64,000 bases of DNA. It comes from Candidatus Heimdallarchaeota archaeon (GTDB lineage Archaea; Asgardarchaeota; Heimdallarchaeia; Heimdallarchaeales; Kariarchaeaceae). The stretch lies in the NCBI GenBank assembly GCA_030149205.1, contig JASBSB010000005.1, positions 1 to 64,000 on the forward strand, given 5' to 3'. Both the position numbers and the translations under genes were made by a program. Positions 7,955 through 18,380 of the stretch are shown one piece after another. Each line of letters opens with the position of its first letter. The first letter of the stretch is position 1. Under the pieces are notes generated by a model. The model worked only from the letters and a program-made list of their open reading frames with translations. It was not told the DNA's origin and did not search any database.

Positions 7955-8265
7955 AGCTTTATGTGGATATAGTTTAATAAGCCTTTTCTTTCAAATAAAA
8001 TTATTGGCATGAGAATATCCCCTCAATCTTAATTCTACTATGTTAATTTAAAGCAATAATGTATGTGATTAATAATTACCATGAAGATTGGATGAAATGT
8101 TATGGTAAATAAAAACCTTAGAATTTAAATGGGAGATTATCTGAAATCTATCTTTAGAAGTTACCATTAATTAATAATTCTCTTTCTAATTGAAATCATG
8201 AAACAAATCATAGGCTACAGGAAGTGAATTGATTTATTGATGAACTGCCTATGCTATACCTATTT
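7955..8265. other. Intergenic region between ABC operon and nhaA
   Basis: It holds the ABC operon promoter (TATA-like GGCTTATTAAAC on the minus strand, about 7972-7983) and then AT-rich sequence with no ORF or repeat that I can support. The end of nhaA lies at its right edge. Confidence 0.4.
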
Positions 8266-9621
8266 CTACTTTTTCTTTGCACCATTTGTTCTCCTTAGGA
8301 GTATGTAACCAGAAATCCCAGCAATGAATGAAGCAATTAAGATTGCTATTTTTGACACTGATAACACAATCGGGTTCAATTCAAATGCTAATGTTGCGAT
8401 AAACGTCGACATGGTAAATCCTATCCCTGCCAGAAACCCGAGCCCTAGTATATGATTCCACGTTAACCCCGTTGGTAATTTTGCAAAGCCTGACTGTAAA
8501 GCTATATATGATGCAAGAAATATCCCCAATGGTTTTCCAATAGCCAACCCAAGAATTATCCCAAGAGAAACAGGGTGGGAAATAGCATCTATCGAGTTAG
8601 CTGAAAATTTAACCCCTGCATTTGCTAAGGCAAAAATGGGCATAACCGTAAATGTTACCCAAGGAGCAAGTGAATGTTCCAACCTTTGAAGGGGAGATTC
8701 AACTTCTTGACAATTGTGTTCAAGTTTGGCTATTGTATCCATATAGATGGATAACTCCTTCGCTGAAAATTCCTTATCAATTGTTGCATCTGTAAGGTTT
8801 TGAATTAATAATTTTGATTTGTCCCTAAATTCTACAAAATCAATTTTTACGGTTGCAGGGATTGTCATAGCTAATATGACTCCAGCGATAGTAGCATGTA
8901 TTCCAGACCCAAAAAAACCGTACCACATAACAGCTCCAATCAACATATAAGGGAGGATTCTCCTCACATTTAGCAGGTTTAGACCGACAAGCAAAAGAAA
9001 CATCACCAGTGCCAAAACCAAATAATTGAACTTGATGCTACCTGAATAAAATACTGCAATAATCAATATGGCAGCAATATCGTCAATAATCGCAAGTGAA
9101 GCTAAAAATACTCGAGCTGTCATTGGAACCCTGTTTCCGAGTAGATAGAGCACACCAAGTGCAAATGCAATATCTGTGGCTGCTGGAATAGCCCAGCCCT
9201 TTGTGTTTAGTGGGTTTGACATATTAAAGGCAAGATACAACCCTGCTGGGACTAATATCCCACCTATAGCTGCAGTGATGGGTAGCATGGCTGCTTTCAA
9301 GTTTCTAAGTTCCCCGATAAGAATCTCTCGCTTAACTTCTAAACCAACCAAGAGAAAGAAAATTGCCATAAGAAGATCATTAATCCAAAGTGTAAGAGGT
9401 TTTGAAAGTATGAAACTCCCTGAAGAAACAGTAAAATAAATGTGCCAAAAATCATAATATCCTTTATTGTCAACATTTGCCCATATCAGGGCTACAATTA
9501 CTGTGGCAATCAAAATTATTCCACTGGTTGCTTCATATTTTAAGAATTTTCTAAAGGGTGTTGCTATTTTTTCAGCTGGGGTATCACGCCTCATTCTCAT
9601 GATGTTTGTACTATGAACCAT
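8266..9621 (-). CDS. nhaA: Na+/H+ antiporter NhaA
   Basis: This is a 451-aa multi-pass antiporter. It keeps the NhaA transport residues: ATDIAFALG, the double aspartate in LAIIDDIAAI, FALANAGV, and the lysine in AIGKPLG. It exchanges sodium for protons at the cell membrane. A hydrophilic insert of roughly 60 residues in the middle (around DKEFSAKELSIYMDTIAKLEHN) is longer than in E. coli NhaA and resembles the cytoplasmic loop of longer NhaA forms. It is a monocistronic minus-strand gene with an ATG start. NhaA is mainly bacterial, so horizontal origin is plausible but untested. Confidence 0.93.
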   Translation of the reverse strand: MVHSTNIMRMRRDTPAEKIATPFRKFLKYEATSGIILIATVIVALIWANVDNKGYYDFWHIYFTVSSGSFILSKPLTLWINDLLMAIFFLLVGLEVKREILIGELRNLKAAMLPITAAIGGILVPAGLYLAFNMSNPLNTKGWAIPAATDIAFALGVLYLLGNRVPMTARVFLASLAIIDDIAAILIIAVFYSGSIKFNYLVLALVMFLLLVGLNLLNVRRILPYMLIGAVMWYGFFGSGIHATIAGVILAMTIPATVKIDFVEFRDKSKLLIQNLTDATIDKEFSAKELSIYMDTIAKLEHNCQEVESPLQRLEHSLAPWVTFTVMPIFALANAGVKFSANSIDAISHPVSLGIILGLAIGKPLGIFLASYIALQSGFAKLPTGLTWNHILGLGFLAGIGFTMSTFIATLAFELNPIVLSVSKIAILIASFIAGISGYILLRRTNGAKKK

Positions 9622-9794
9622 AAATTAGGTGAAGTGTCTTAAATTATAAATTAATTCGTTAAAACCCATGAAAAATAATTGAATTACTAAAAAATCCTAA
9701 AATTCTCATTTAAAATTAAAATATCCTTATAGTATTAGAGTATCTCATATTTTATAGTATTATTTAGTTTATTTATCGCTAGATTCTATTACAA

Positions 9795-11243
9795 TTAAGG
9801 CTCAAGTTTTGATGGGGGATAAAGCTTGTTCGATCTTAATTTGATTCTCTTCCTAACTCTAAAAATATGTGTCATGACACCAATTATAATTCCACCAAAG
9901 ATAAATATTGACAGTACCGCTGGTGGTGGTGGAAATAGAAGGAAAATTAATTCCTCATAGAAAGGCCTTCGTTGGTAATAACCATTATCGGGAATAATTC
10001 CAGCGTTAGTAAACAGGAGGGTGCTAATATTTATGGTTATCTCTGTGAAATTATATCCGAGATTCCCTGCACGATCCCTTGTTTCAATAAAAAATGTAAG
10101 CTTTTTTTGTTCTTTAGTTCGCTCAGAATACGATAAATTTGATATCCAAGTTTTATTCCATGTAACTTGAATATATGTTTTGTTGTAACCAGTCTTCAGT
10201 ATTTCATCTGCAACCATATCACCTGAGAAATCCAGAGAAATATTGTAAATAAACCCATTATCTGGTGGGTTAGAATCATTGGCCTTCCAATTCAAGGTTA
10301 TGTTTGTATAATCTAGGGTTTTGTGGTTTGGCTTAATAATCACCATTGGAGAGAGCCTATCAAGAATGATCTTCACTGGAACTATAAGCTCTTGCATATT
10401 ATTTTCAATGTCAAATGCTCTTAGAAGAAGCAGACCAGAGCCAACAAATCTAAAAAGTTTTGCAAAAGAAATGTTATATCCAACGTATTGAATTGTGGTT
10501 CTGTTCATGAGGACCCTATACTTGTTACTGTTTAGATAAAATGGTTGATTCTCACCTAAGTTATCGCCCCCAGTCAGAAATGTCATGTTATAGGAAGAGT
10601 CATTTGTTAAAAAATAAATGTAAAGACTTCTTGGAAACCTGTTATCTGTCACGATTATGTTAAAGTTGGTCTGTAACCTTGGGTTAGAAGAGAAATCTAA
10701 TACAGAAGGAAGAGTCCCTTTAGACCCATTAAACCTATTAGTAAAATCATTTGAAGAAATCTCTATTTTTGGCTTTGTCGTGTCATTGTTATAGTTAACC
10801 TGAAGGTAATACTTAACTGATGCAATTTCCATATCATAGTTTAACCCAGTTATTTTTAGGGTGTAGTTCCCAGAACCATACCCTCTGCGGTCCTTTGGCA
10901 AGAAAGTGATGTTCCAATTTGTGGAATTTATCTGTATCACCCTCGCTGGCACCTTTAAATATTTGTAATAACTTGGTCCACCAATTAAAGACACGTTTAT
11001 TGAAGGTTTCGGAACCAAGGAACCATTGGAATATTTGAACAGAACCGTCTCAGTTAGATTATCAAAATCTAGATGAACTGTTCCTGATTTATGGGATAAA
11101 TTTAACATGGCATTTGATTCAACTGCAAATTCGGAGTTAGATTTATCCTGGCTAATTAAGTCCAACTCAGAAGGTATATCCATGTTTCCAGTTGGTAGCA
11201 TTAACCAGATAAGAAGTATGAAGATACATGAACTGAATTTCAC
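9795..11243 (-). CDS. Secreted, membrane-anchored surface protein with Ig-like repeats
   Basis: The 482-aa protein has an N-terminal signal sequence (FILLIWLMLPTG), a long beta-rich extracellular part full of N-x-S/T sites, and a single C-terminal membrane helix (AVLSIFIFGGIIIGVMTHIF) followed by a short basic tail. Motifs such as DRAGNLGYNFTEI resemble bacterial and archaeal Ig-like surface repeats. The gene begins with GTG. It lies in the same envelope region as the 1740-aa surface protein and shares its style. Function unknown; likely part of the glycosylated cell surface. Confidence 0.65.
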   Translation of the reverse strand: MKFSSCIFILLIWLMLPTGNMDIPSELDLISQDKSNSEFAVESNAMLNLSHKSGTVHLDFDNLTETVLFKYSNGSLVPKPSINVSLIGGPSYYKYLKVPARVIQINSTNWNITFLPKDRRGYGSGNYTLKITGLNYDMEIASVKYYLQVNYNNDTTKPKIEISSNDFTNRFNGSKGTLPSVLDFSSNPRLQTNFNIIVTDNRFPRSLYIYFLTNDSSYNMTFLTGGDNLGENQPFYLNSNKYRVLMNRTTIQYVGYNISFAKLFRFVGSGLLLLRAFDIENNMQELIVPVKIILDRLSPMVIIKPNHKTLDYTNITLNWKANDSNPPDNGFIYNISLDFSGDMVADEILKTGYNKTYIQVTWNKTWISNLSYSERTKEQKKLTFFIETRDRAGNLGYNFTEITINISTLLFTNAGIIPDNGYYQRRPFYEELIFLLFPPPPAVLSIFIFGGIIIGVMTHIFRVRKRIKLRSNKLYPPSKLEP

Positions 11244-11385
11244 ACATATTGATACCTTTGCACAGTAAAAAGTCTTACCACCTAAAATTTATTACAAGGA
11301 GAAAATGTTTGATTAAATCAATTTTTAGTCTGAACAATCTACAAATTATCCTTATCCTACAAATTATCTTATTCTAGATATTGCA

Positions 11386-11763
11386 CTAAACTGTATTTAC
11401 CTGTTGAACAGGTCTCAAAGATCCCTGTTCTTGTTTGGTAATTTTGTGATAAACCCAGAAACTTGCCACAGCAATGGCTATCTGCAACCAAACACCAAAC
11501 CATTTAATCAAAGGATGAATAGTATCAGTTAAAATTGGTAGCCCCAACCAAGGAATCACATAATTCAATGCTATTAGATAAAAGATTACGAAAGTGTTTA
11601 CATATCTGCTTCCTCCAAAGTTATGACTAAACGAGCAGTAATTTGCTATCCAAAGTGGCTTGGTAGGGGAGTCTTTGTTTAATAGAGATGAGACAACCCC
11701 CATATTCCATTTGGATGCAGGTTTTTGACAGATGAAGCAGTGTTTGTCTTTAATATGTATCAA
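11386..11763 (-). CDS. Small membrane protein with N-terminal CxxC
   Basis: The 125-aa product begins with a CFIC pair, a possible half zinc site, then has two hydrophobic segments (TFVIFYLIALNYVIPWLGL and IKWFGVWLQIAIAVASFWVY). The start codon is TTG; an out-of-frame ATG lies just upstream. A TATA-like ACTATAAAG lies roughly 20-28 nt upstream, so a leaderless mRNA is likely. I do not recognise the family. It sits just downstream of the flavin-reductase-like gene on the same strand, with about 140 bp between. Confidence 0.5.
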   Translation of the reverse strand: MIHIKDKHCFICQKPASKWNMGVVSSLLNKDSPTKPLWIANYCSFSHNFGGSRYVNTFVIFYLIALNYVIPWLGLPILTDTIHPLIKWFGVWLQIAIAVASFWVYHKITKQEQGSLRPVQQVNTV

Positions 11764-11905
11764 TCATTTTTAAAATTTAAAACTTTATAGTTAAGTTAAG
11801 TCCAATAGATTACGGAAATGACCTCTCAAGTGTTTTTTAAGACTTAACTCAAGAATTATCATACCACAATCAAGGTAGTTGTTCCTAGAATGAACCATTT
11901 TATGT

Positions 11906-12601
11906 CTAGCCAAAAAACTCTCTTGTGATCTGGGTTTTGTCCACCCCAATTCCGATGAGTTTTGATCGTAAGGATTTCACGAACTCAGATTTACCAGCAA
12001 TGTAAAACTCATTGGTTAGATGTTCTGCAAATATTTGATCCAATTCTTTTTTCTTGGGTTTTCCCTGAGCCCATCCAGGGTTTTGGTCTGTAATTTGTAT
12101 CGGGACATATTGAATTTGAAGTAGATTAGAAAATTTCTCAACAAAGGGAGGGTAAAGAGAAGTGAATTCAGGAGTTAAGACATCTATAATGAGGTTCTCT
12201 TGTGTGTATAGATCTTTGTGATCAGCCATAAACTGTAGGTGAGCAATATTTGCAACAGAGCCTATGTTTAATGAGATAAACACTTTTTTTGTCTGAGTTT
12301 TTTGTAGAAGATATCGTCCCTTTGGACCGTTGAACTTGAAAGTCTCACCATTTTTCAACGAGTGCAAAAATTCACCAACGTGAGATCCTGGGTAATTTTC
12401 AACCATTATTTGGAAGATTTCTGGGTGTTCCACACTGGAGGTGATTGTGTAGTCTGCAACCCTTTCCTCACCTTCTATTCGATTTTTAGTCACAATAAAC
12501 TGTCCAGAATCCCAGATAAATGGAGTGGATGGATGAATCTCTATGAGCTTGACTGAATCTGTTAGGCTGATGCTCTTGGTTATCTCACCCTTTTGGTACA
12601 T
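11906..12601 (-). CDS. Ferredoxin-NAD(P)+ reductase-like FAD/NAD-binding protein
   Basis: The 231-aa protein has the two-domain layout of the ferredoxin reductase family: an FAD-binding beta barrel (GQFIVTK, YTITSS, GPKGRYLL) and a Rossmann domain ending in EFYIAGKSEFVKSLRSKL and REFFG. The usual RxYS flavin motif is altered (ADYTI) and the usual GTGIAP of the nucleotide site reads GSVANIA. Cofactor use may therefore differ from the family norm. It probably moves electrons between NAD(P)H and a soluble acceptor. It is a single gene with an ATG start. Confidence 0.7.
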   Translation of the reverse strand: MYQKGEITKSISLTDSVKLIEIHPSTPFIWDSGQFIVTKNRIEGEERVADYTITSSVEHPEIFQIMVENYPGSHVGEFLHSLKNGETFKFNGPKGRYLLQKTQTKKVFISLNIGSVANIAHLQFMADHKDLYTQENLIIDVLTPEFTSLYPPFVEKFSNLLQIQYVPIQITDQNPGWAQGKPKKKELDQIFAEHLTNEFYIAGKSEFVKSLRSKLIGIGVDKTQITREFFG

Positions 12602-12961
12602 ACATTGTTATTTTGTGTTAACTTAAAAAAATTGAGGAAACGGAAGACTCTGTTCTTTTTTATTTAATAGCTAAATGAAGAATATGAATATTTACAACTT
12701 ATGACCTCCCTATTAAAAGATCTAGTCTTGCTAAATTAAGTTCTAGTAACTTAAATTCTTTCATTGATAAAGCTGAGATATAGACCTGAATTATCCTCTT
12801 CACGATAATCCTTTTACATAGAATAGATTAATAAAATTATAATCAGTTAATTAACGACTTTGACTAAAAAATTAAAATTAGAAGAGGAATAATAGGAATG
12901 AAAGTTGTTAGGTTAAATCAATAAAAAACGAAATCCATCCTTCAATATTTCAATTGATATT
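12602..12961. other. Intergenic region, nothing recognised
   Basis: AT-rich sequence between the flavin reductase gene and the end of the giant surface protein gene. It should hold the promoter for the reductase at its left end. I see no ORF of note, hairpin terminator or repeat. Confidence 0.3.
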
Positions 12962-15900
12962 CTATTCTTCAGACAATTCCTCATTAAAGTTAAATTCTGG
13001 CAGATCATCAAATAGAGACTCTGTGGTTGAACCATTGGTGATGGTATCAATGACATTATAGTTCCAACCCTCTTTGATAGTTTTGTAGATTGTTTCTAAG
13101 ATGAGATCTTTGGACCTCAGATACTCCACCAGTACCTCCAACGTTAAGGGAAGTTCTGCCTCTTTCAAAGAATTTGCTAGTGGAATGAATAGATCAAAGT
13201 TCATTCTTATATTTCTGCTGATTGAGTTGTTATTTTGAACCTTTGGTATTTGAGAAACATCTATCTTAAGAAAATCCTTTAGCTGTAGGTTAAGATTAGA
13301 ATCAATCAACATTTGCTTCACAACCTCAGGGTCAATGTCATGGATCTTGATGGCATCGTTAATGAAACCCTTAAATTTGTCCTCAATTCTTTGATGAGCT
13401 ATTGTGATCTTTTTCAGGTATGACTCAGGTAGTGGTTTTTCTGCAACTATGATAAATGTTGAGCGTTTGTTTTTGTGGGAGATAATTGAGAGCCCAGATC
13501 GTTGCATAACCTCAACACCTAACTCTTCATCCTTTAACTCACTGAGGACAGAGGAGATTGCTGTGGTTAACCCAGAAAGTAACGCTGGATCGACAGTAGA
13601 ACTTTCAGACCAAATTTGATCATAGAAGGGGATACCTGTACTGTTGCTCTTTATCAAAATTGTGGAGATCGAACGTAAGGCATCAATTTCTTCGACAATA
13701 TTGAGGTTCTCCGCTTCAATCATTTTCTTTTGTATTTTAGTCTTTCTTCGTCTGATCAAGAGTAAGAACAAGAATAGAGCTAAGAAGGCAAGTATACCAA
13801 CAAAAACTAAAAGATTCTTCTCAATGAGTTTCCTTGCTTCTTGGACATAATCTAGCCATGTCTTGTTGGGACTAAGTATTTTTGGTAGGACACTTGAATT
13901 AATAATTCCTGGTGAAGTCAAGTTCTGGTCAACAACGCTTGCCTGGATTGAGGTGATAGATTTAAAGGTACTTGTTACACTTCCTGGGATTGTATAGATT
14001 GCATACCCCTGTTTGTTTGTCTTTACTGTTGTTAATATCTCTGACTGAGTATTTGTGACACCAGTATAAACAATCTTGAAAGTAATATTAACCCCAGCAA
14101 CTGGACCATTATCGTATCCTATTAATGATTGAAGATTTAACATTGAGCTAGTCTGTTTTCTTGGTGCGTAAGTTACCAGAGCAGAAACAGTGTAATTTTC
14201 TCCCTGTCGCAAGGTATTGGACGCCTCTAGTGAAAGTAATACCTGTGGGTTTTCTACAACAACAATCTTTCCAAAGTTGAGTGTCTCATAGCTGAATCTG
14301 TTTGTTCTAAACTTCCATTCATAGGTTCCCTTAGCTAAGCCTGTGTAATTCAACAAGAGATTAAAGTATCCACTGGAATTTGTTTGTGCTGGTGCAAAGC
14401 TCTTGATTACCTGTCCCTTTGTATAACCAGTCACATTTAGAGCAGTCAGGTTCATGTAAAGCTCACCCTTAGGTACAAATTCACCGGTCAGATTTGTCCA
14501 TCTTAGTGTAATTAGCTCTAAGTCTCCTCTAAAGACCTTTGGAGTAACCTGGGAGATCATATTAATTTTTGTCTCAATGATAACTGGATTCTTTATGGTT
14601 AATGTCACTGATTGAGAGACTGAGTTTCCATAGTTGTCCTGGAATTTCACGGTTATATTGTGGACACCTAGACTAAGGTTAGTTACATTAAATGAGATTG
14701 TCTGGTTATTTGCAAAAGATCCACTCTGCACAGTTTTTCCATCTAATATTATAGAATAATCTTTAGGGTTAATTTCCTGCACTCTCCACATCAGTAAATT
14801 TGTCTTCTCTGGATTCTTAAAGATTCGAAGAGAAGTTGGGGGAGAAGAAAGGAGTTTGGGTGGTGTGGTGTCTTTAACTGTAATAATCACAACATCCCTT
14901 GACATCAGATTGCTGGTGTCATAGGCAACAATGGTGAAATTATAAATCCCCACATTAAATGAATCTAACAACACAGAGACATTTTGTCCACTAACCCAAG
15001 AACCAGACCTATAAACGCTATTGTTCAACAGAATCTGATATTGATAGGGATGCACATCTGTGAGTACCCAGGAGATGATTGTGCCATTGATTCCTGCTTC
15101 TTTTATCACGTTTGTCTGAGGAGTTATGTTCGGAGGGGTGACATCTGATACTGTTATCGGTTGAGATATTTCTGCATAGTTTCCTGCGAGGTCATAAGTC
15201 CTTAACTTAAAGATGTAAACACCTTTTGGAAGTCCATCTACATTAATTGATACCTCTGCTCCGCTTGTCCATGTATTTGTGTACGTAAGAGTGTTGTTGA
15301 TGAACACATCATAGTAAGAGGCATGAAGATCTGTTGATATGAATTTAAACTGGTTCCCTGTTGTTCCCTCAGCATATCCTGAGAGGCTTGTAAATGTTAT
15401 AACTGGCTTAGTTACATCTCTTACAGTCACAGTTACATTACTCACTGCCTTGTTTCCTGCACTGTCTAATACCTGAAGTGAGTAATAATATACACCATAA
15501 ACCATTGAGTTTAGATTGTATGATATAGAGGTACCACTCCAAGGTTGATTCGTGACAGTTATTGAGTTATTTAGATAAATCGAATACGTGGCAGGGTAAG
15601 TGTCGTAGACCGTCCATGATAACACCGAGCTTTGTCCTTCATCCATGGTCACATTTGAATGAGGTACTATGGTTGGACTTTTGTTGTCTGTTACTTGGAA
15701 CTCATATAACACTGTTGTGTTTGCTAAAGATGCACTAGTTCGAAATCCTGGGTATACCCAGTTGAATTGGATTGCATTCCACCCAAGTCTGAACACAGAA
15801 GACCAAGGGATGGTAAAGTTAAATTGTGCTAATCTGTAATCATACACAAATGAAGAGCTGATGTTGTTAGACACAAGGATCTTAGATGAATTAACGGGAA

Positions 15901-18184
15901 CAGATCCCCCTGTAACATTCAACAACGAGAAGTATAGTTTGTATGTGTTGTTTGCCTGCAGAACGCTTTGCGTGGTTGCTTTACCTTGTTGATCAACGAT
16001 TTTGGCAAGACCACGATAATAAACATTAAGGGTAAAACTGACAGATTTTATGATTTGAAAATCATTAAATGTTATGGCCACAGAATACGTTGTGTTCTTT
16101 ACAGGGTTTGCAGGATATGCTAACACAGAAAGGTCAATGATGTAAGAATACATGTATCTTGCATCATTTGGAACCTTACCCAGTAAAGTCATCGCACCAG
16201 TTGAGATCTGCCAATCAAGTAAATTTGATGAGCTGCTCCAACTGGAGTTATGTGTTCGATCCAATACCAAAACCGTCACATTGACCTTGTCACCTTCTAA
16301 TGCATTATAACTCCCAATTGGGCTGTTTAACTCCAGAGAAACGTTTGCTTTAACCAAAAACTCTTCAAACACCCCTCCAATTGCAGTTCCATTGTTGAAA
16401 ATATATTGGAAACTGTAATAACCTGTGGTGATGTTTGGATCAAGATTTGTGATAAAAGACCCATTTGTGACTAATCCTAAATTTGCAGAACTTAGATATC
16501 CATCCTTGTATGTTAAATATGATTGATTTGTATAAATCTGACCGGTCTGAGACCGTAAGGATGCGTTCAGTACCCCATTTTCTAATTTGTAACTTGCAAG
16601 GTTGACTACCTCACCCCTCACAAGACTTCCCTGTTTTACACTTGGATAAAGGGTTCCAGCGGTTCCGATCTTCTTTGGAATCCAAGTAGAATTCAATACA
16701 TAGGTTTTCACCGTTGAGTAAAACAGTAGGTTTGGAGTGGTTGCATTGATTTCTAGTGTTCCTGAGGTTGTGTAGAACTGAAGTGTGTCATTTGCTGAGC
16801 TAAATACCTTTCTTGTATAATCCGAAGGTGTTGTTAATGTCAATCCACTCCGTCTTAATGTTGTTAAGGTAAAGTTATGTGGAATGTACATGAATTTCTT
16901 TAGTGTTGCATTAGATGTGGGTAATGTATCTAAGTAAGTTACAGACCAGTTAACAGATGCGATCTTGGGGGAGAACTCATAATAGACTGATGCAAGTGAA
17001 TTAGTAACCTTGGTTTGATAATAGGTGATATTAAATTGAACAGGGTATCCATATGCTAAAGTGGCATTATGACTAAAAATATAGGTTTGTGTGGTAGTAT
17101 ATGATTTATATTGATTATAGGTATTACTGGGACTCAACGGAGTTATAACAGCGTTATTTTCAACTGTCACATTGAGATTGCTCGGGTTAAAGTTAACAGT
17201 ATAGTTAAAATCTGACCTAATATCAAAGTTAGGTCTATAGGTCCAATTGTTAGGAAGAATGTTTGCAGTATCAATTTTTGAAGCTGAAGTAAAATTATAA
17301 TTTAGCCCTGAATCAACTCCAGTGGTATTGTAATCTAAAAACAATTGCTTTGTTGGATCTGGAACTTTTATATAAAACAGAAAGAAAAAATATCCAGCTG
17401 TGATATTTGAATAAGTGGTACTCTTACTTATAATTGTATTGGAAGGAAAATTTAAAGATAATTTTGGATTAGTTCCTGGACTAGTTACATTTACTTCTGA
17501 AATTTTAAAGGAAGGAGTTAACCGTTGATCCAAAGATCGATTTATTGCACTCCACAATTCAACCGTTAACAATCCAGGATTTGAGAAGGGATTAAAAACG
17601 TAAATATTCATAGAATTAAAATTTACTGATTTGACCGAACTTGAAATATTATTCAATACTGGTAATTGGAAACCTTGTGCTTGTACTATATAATTGGAAG
17701 CTTGACCAGAACCAGCCTTAGTACTCCCTGACTCTATTATTGCTTGAGTTTCTTGTGATTTTGCAGAAACAGTTGCATTAAATGCATCATACCTTCCGTT
17801 TTGCACTGGGACACTCATAGAATATGGTGAGGGTTGATTTATAGCAGTTCCAGCCTTTGAGTTATTGACCTGAAACCTGAAACCTTTAACAGATGTCTTC
17901 TTTACAGTATCAATCTTTGCAATAGAGGTTGTATTTCCATTTGATTTAGATGAAACATCGTTCTGAGGTAAATTAACAGTGGGTGAATTAACAGGTAAAT
18001 TTGGTGTATTTGTGGGTTGTTTCGGATGATTAATCTGAAACGTGGGGTTATTTTCCCTGGGGATGACAAGTGAAGTCTGAAAATAAATTGTGGAGAAAAC
18101 AAGAAGAACAATTATTGAAATTGTAAAAATTTTTATTTTACTGTTATTTACCTGAGGGAATCTAAGATGCATCAATTTCAGCAT
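12962..18184 (-). CDS. Giant Ig-like surface protein with cytoplasmic longin/roadblock-like domain
   Basis: This 1740-aa protein starts with a membrane/signal segment (IFTISIIVLLVFSTIYF). It has a huge Thr/Ser/Asn-rich extracellular region, four tandem Ig-like units near its C-terminal third, one membrane helix at about residues 1455-1477, and a cytoplasmic domain of about 263 residues. Within that domain the stretch GIPFYDQIW ... DPALLSGLTTAISSVLSEL ... FIIVAEKPLPESYLKKI has the alpha/beta pattern of longin or roadblock domains common in Asgard archaea. These usually act with small GTPases. The extracellular part carries many N-glycosylation sequons. A role as a surface receptor, adhesin or cell-shape sensor is inferred. 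Extracellular or gliding-type adhesion alone would not explain the inner domain. Confidence 0.7.
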   Translation of the reverse strand: MLKLMHLRFPQVNNSKIKIFTISIIVLLVFSTIYFQTSLVIPRENNPTFQINHPKQPTNTPNLPVNSPTVNLPQNDVSSKSNGNTTSIAKIDTVKKTSVKGFRFQVNNSKAGTAINQPSPYSMSVPVQNGRYDAFNATVSAKSQETQAIIESGSTKAGSGQASNYIVQAQGFQLPVLNNISSSVKSVNFNSMNIYVFNPFSNPGLLTVELWSAINRSLDQRLTPSFKISEVNVTSPGTNPKLSLNFPSNTIISKSTTYSNITAGYFFFLFYIKVPDPTKQLFLDYNTTGVDSGLNYNFTSASKIDTANILPNNWTYRPNFDIRSDFNYTVNFNPSNLNVTVENNAVITPLSPSNTYNQYKSYTTTQTYIFSHNATLAYGYPVQFNITYYQTKVTNSLASVYYEFSPKIASVNWSVTYLDTLPTSNATLKKFMYIPHNFTLTTLRRSGLTLTTPSDYTRKVFSSANDTLQFYTTSGTLEINATTPNLLFYSTVKTYVLNSTWIPKKIGTAGTLYPSVKQGSLVRGEVVNLASYKLENGVLNASLRSQTGQIYTNQSYLTYKDGYLSSANLGLVTNGSFITNLDPNITTGYYSFQYIFNNGTAIGGVFEEFLVKANVSLELNSPIGSYNALEGDKVNVTVLVLDRTHNSSWSSSSNLLDWQISTGAMTLLGKVPNDARYMYSYIIDLSVLAYPANPVKNTTYSVAITFNDFQIIKSVSFTLNVYYRGLAKIVDQQGKATTQSVLQANNTYKLYFSLLNVTGGSVPVNSSKILVSNNISSSFVYDYRLAQFNFTIPWSSVFRLGWNAIQFNWVYPGFRTSASLANTTVLYEFQVTDNKSPTIVPHSNVTMDEGQSSVLSWTVYDTYPATYSIYLNNSITVTNQPWSGTSISYNLNSMVYGVYYYSLQVLDSAGNKAVSNVTVTVRDVTKPVITFTSLSGYAEGTTGNQFKFISTDLHASYYDVFINNTLTYTNTWTSGAEVSINVDGLPKGVYIFKLRTYDLAGNYAEISQPITVSDVTPPNITPQTNVIKEAGINGTIISWVLTDVHPYQYQILLNNSVYRSGSWVSGQNVSVLLDSFNVGIYNFTIVAYDTSNLMSRDVVIITVKDTTPPKLLSSPPTSLRIFKNPEKTNLLMWRVQEINPKDYSIILDGKTVQSGSFANNQTISFNVTNLSLGVHNITVKFQDNYGNSVSQSVTLTIKNPVIIETKINMISQVTPKVFRGDLELITLRWTNLTGEFVPKGELYMNLTALNVTGYTKGQVIKSFAPAQTNSSGYFNLLLNYTGLAKGTYEWKFRTNRFSYETLNFGKIVVVENPQVLLSLEASNTLRQGENYTVSALVTYAPRKQTSSMLNLQSLIGYDNGPVAGVNITFKIVYTGVTNTQSEILTTVKTNKQGYAIYTIPGSVTSTFKSITSIQASVVDQNLTSPGIINSSVLPKILSPNKTWLDYVQEARKLIEKNLLVFVGILAFLALFLFLLLIRRRKTKIQKKMIEAENLNIVEEIDALRSISTILIKSNSTGIPFYDQIWSESSTVDPALLSGLTTAISSVLSELKDEELGVEVMQRSGLSIISHKNKRSTFIIVAEKPLPESYLKKITIAHQRIEDKFKGFINDAIKIHDIDPEVVKQMLIDSNLNLQLKDFLKIDVSQIPKVQNNNSISRNIRMNFDLFIPLANSLKEAELPLTLEVLVEYLRSKDLILETIYKTIKEGWNYNVIDTITNGSTTESLFDDLPEFNFNEELSEE
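14585..15690 (-). repeat. Four tandem Ig-like domain repeats inside the giant surface protein
   Basis: Four units of about 90 residues each begin near an SPTI/TKPVI/TPPNI/TPPKL motif and end with a short V-x-D linker (for example TVRDVTKPVI and TVSDVTPPNI). Each has the pattern yxixLNNs ... W.sG ... l..GvY.f.v...D..gN. This is protein-level repetition; the DNA copies have diverged. Confidence 0.7.
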
Positions 18185-18380
18185 GTTTATGGTTATTAAG
18201 ATTAATAACTTTTATAGATTATCACCAAAGTATACTATAATTATGTTAATTAAAGAAATAATATCAAGTTTTAGTATAACCACTATTTTTGTTTAACAAT
18301 TCGTGAACCAAAATTAACTAAGAAATAAGGAAGAAATCACCCGTTAGAGATAAGATATTTAATTAGGGTAATATTACCTC

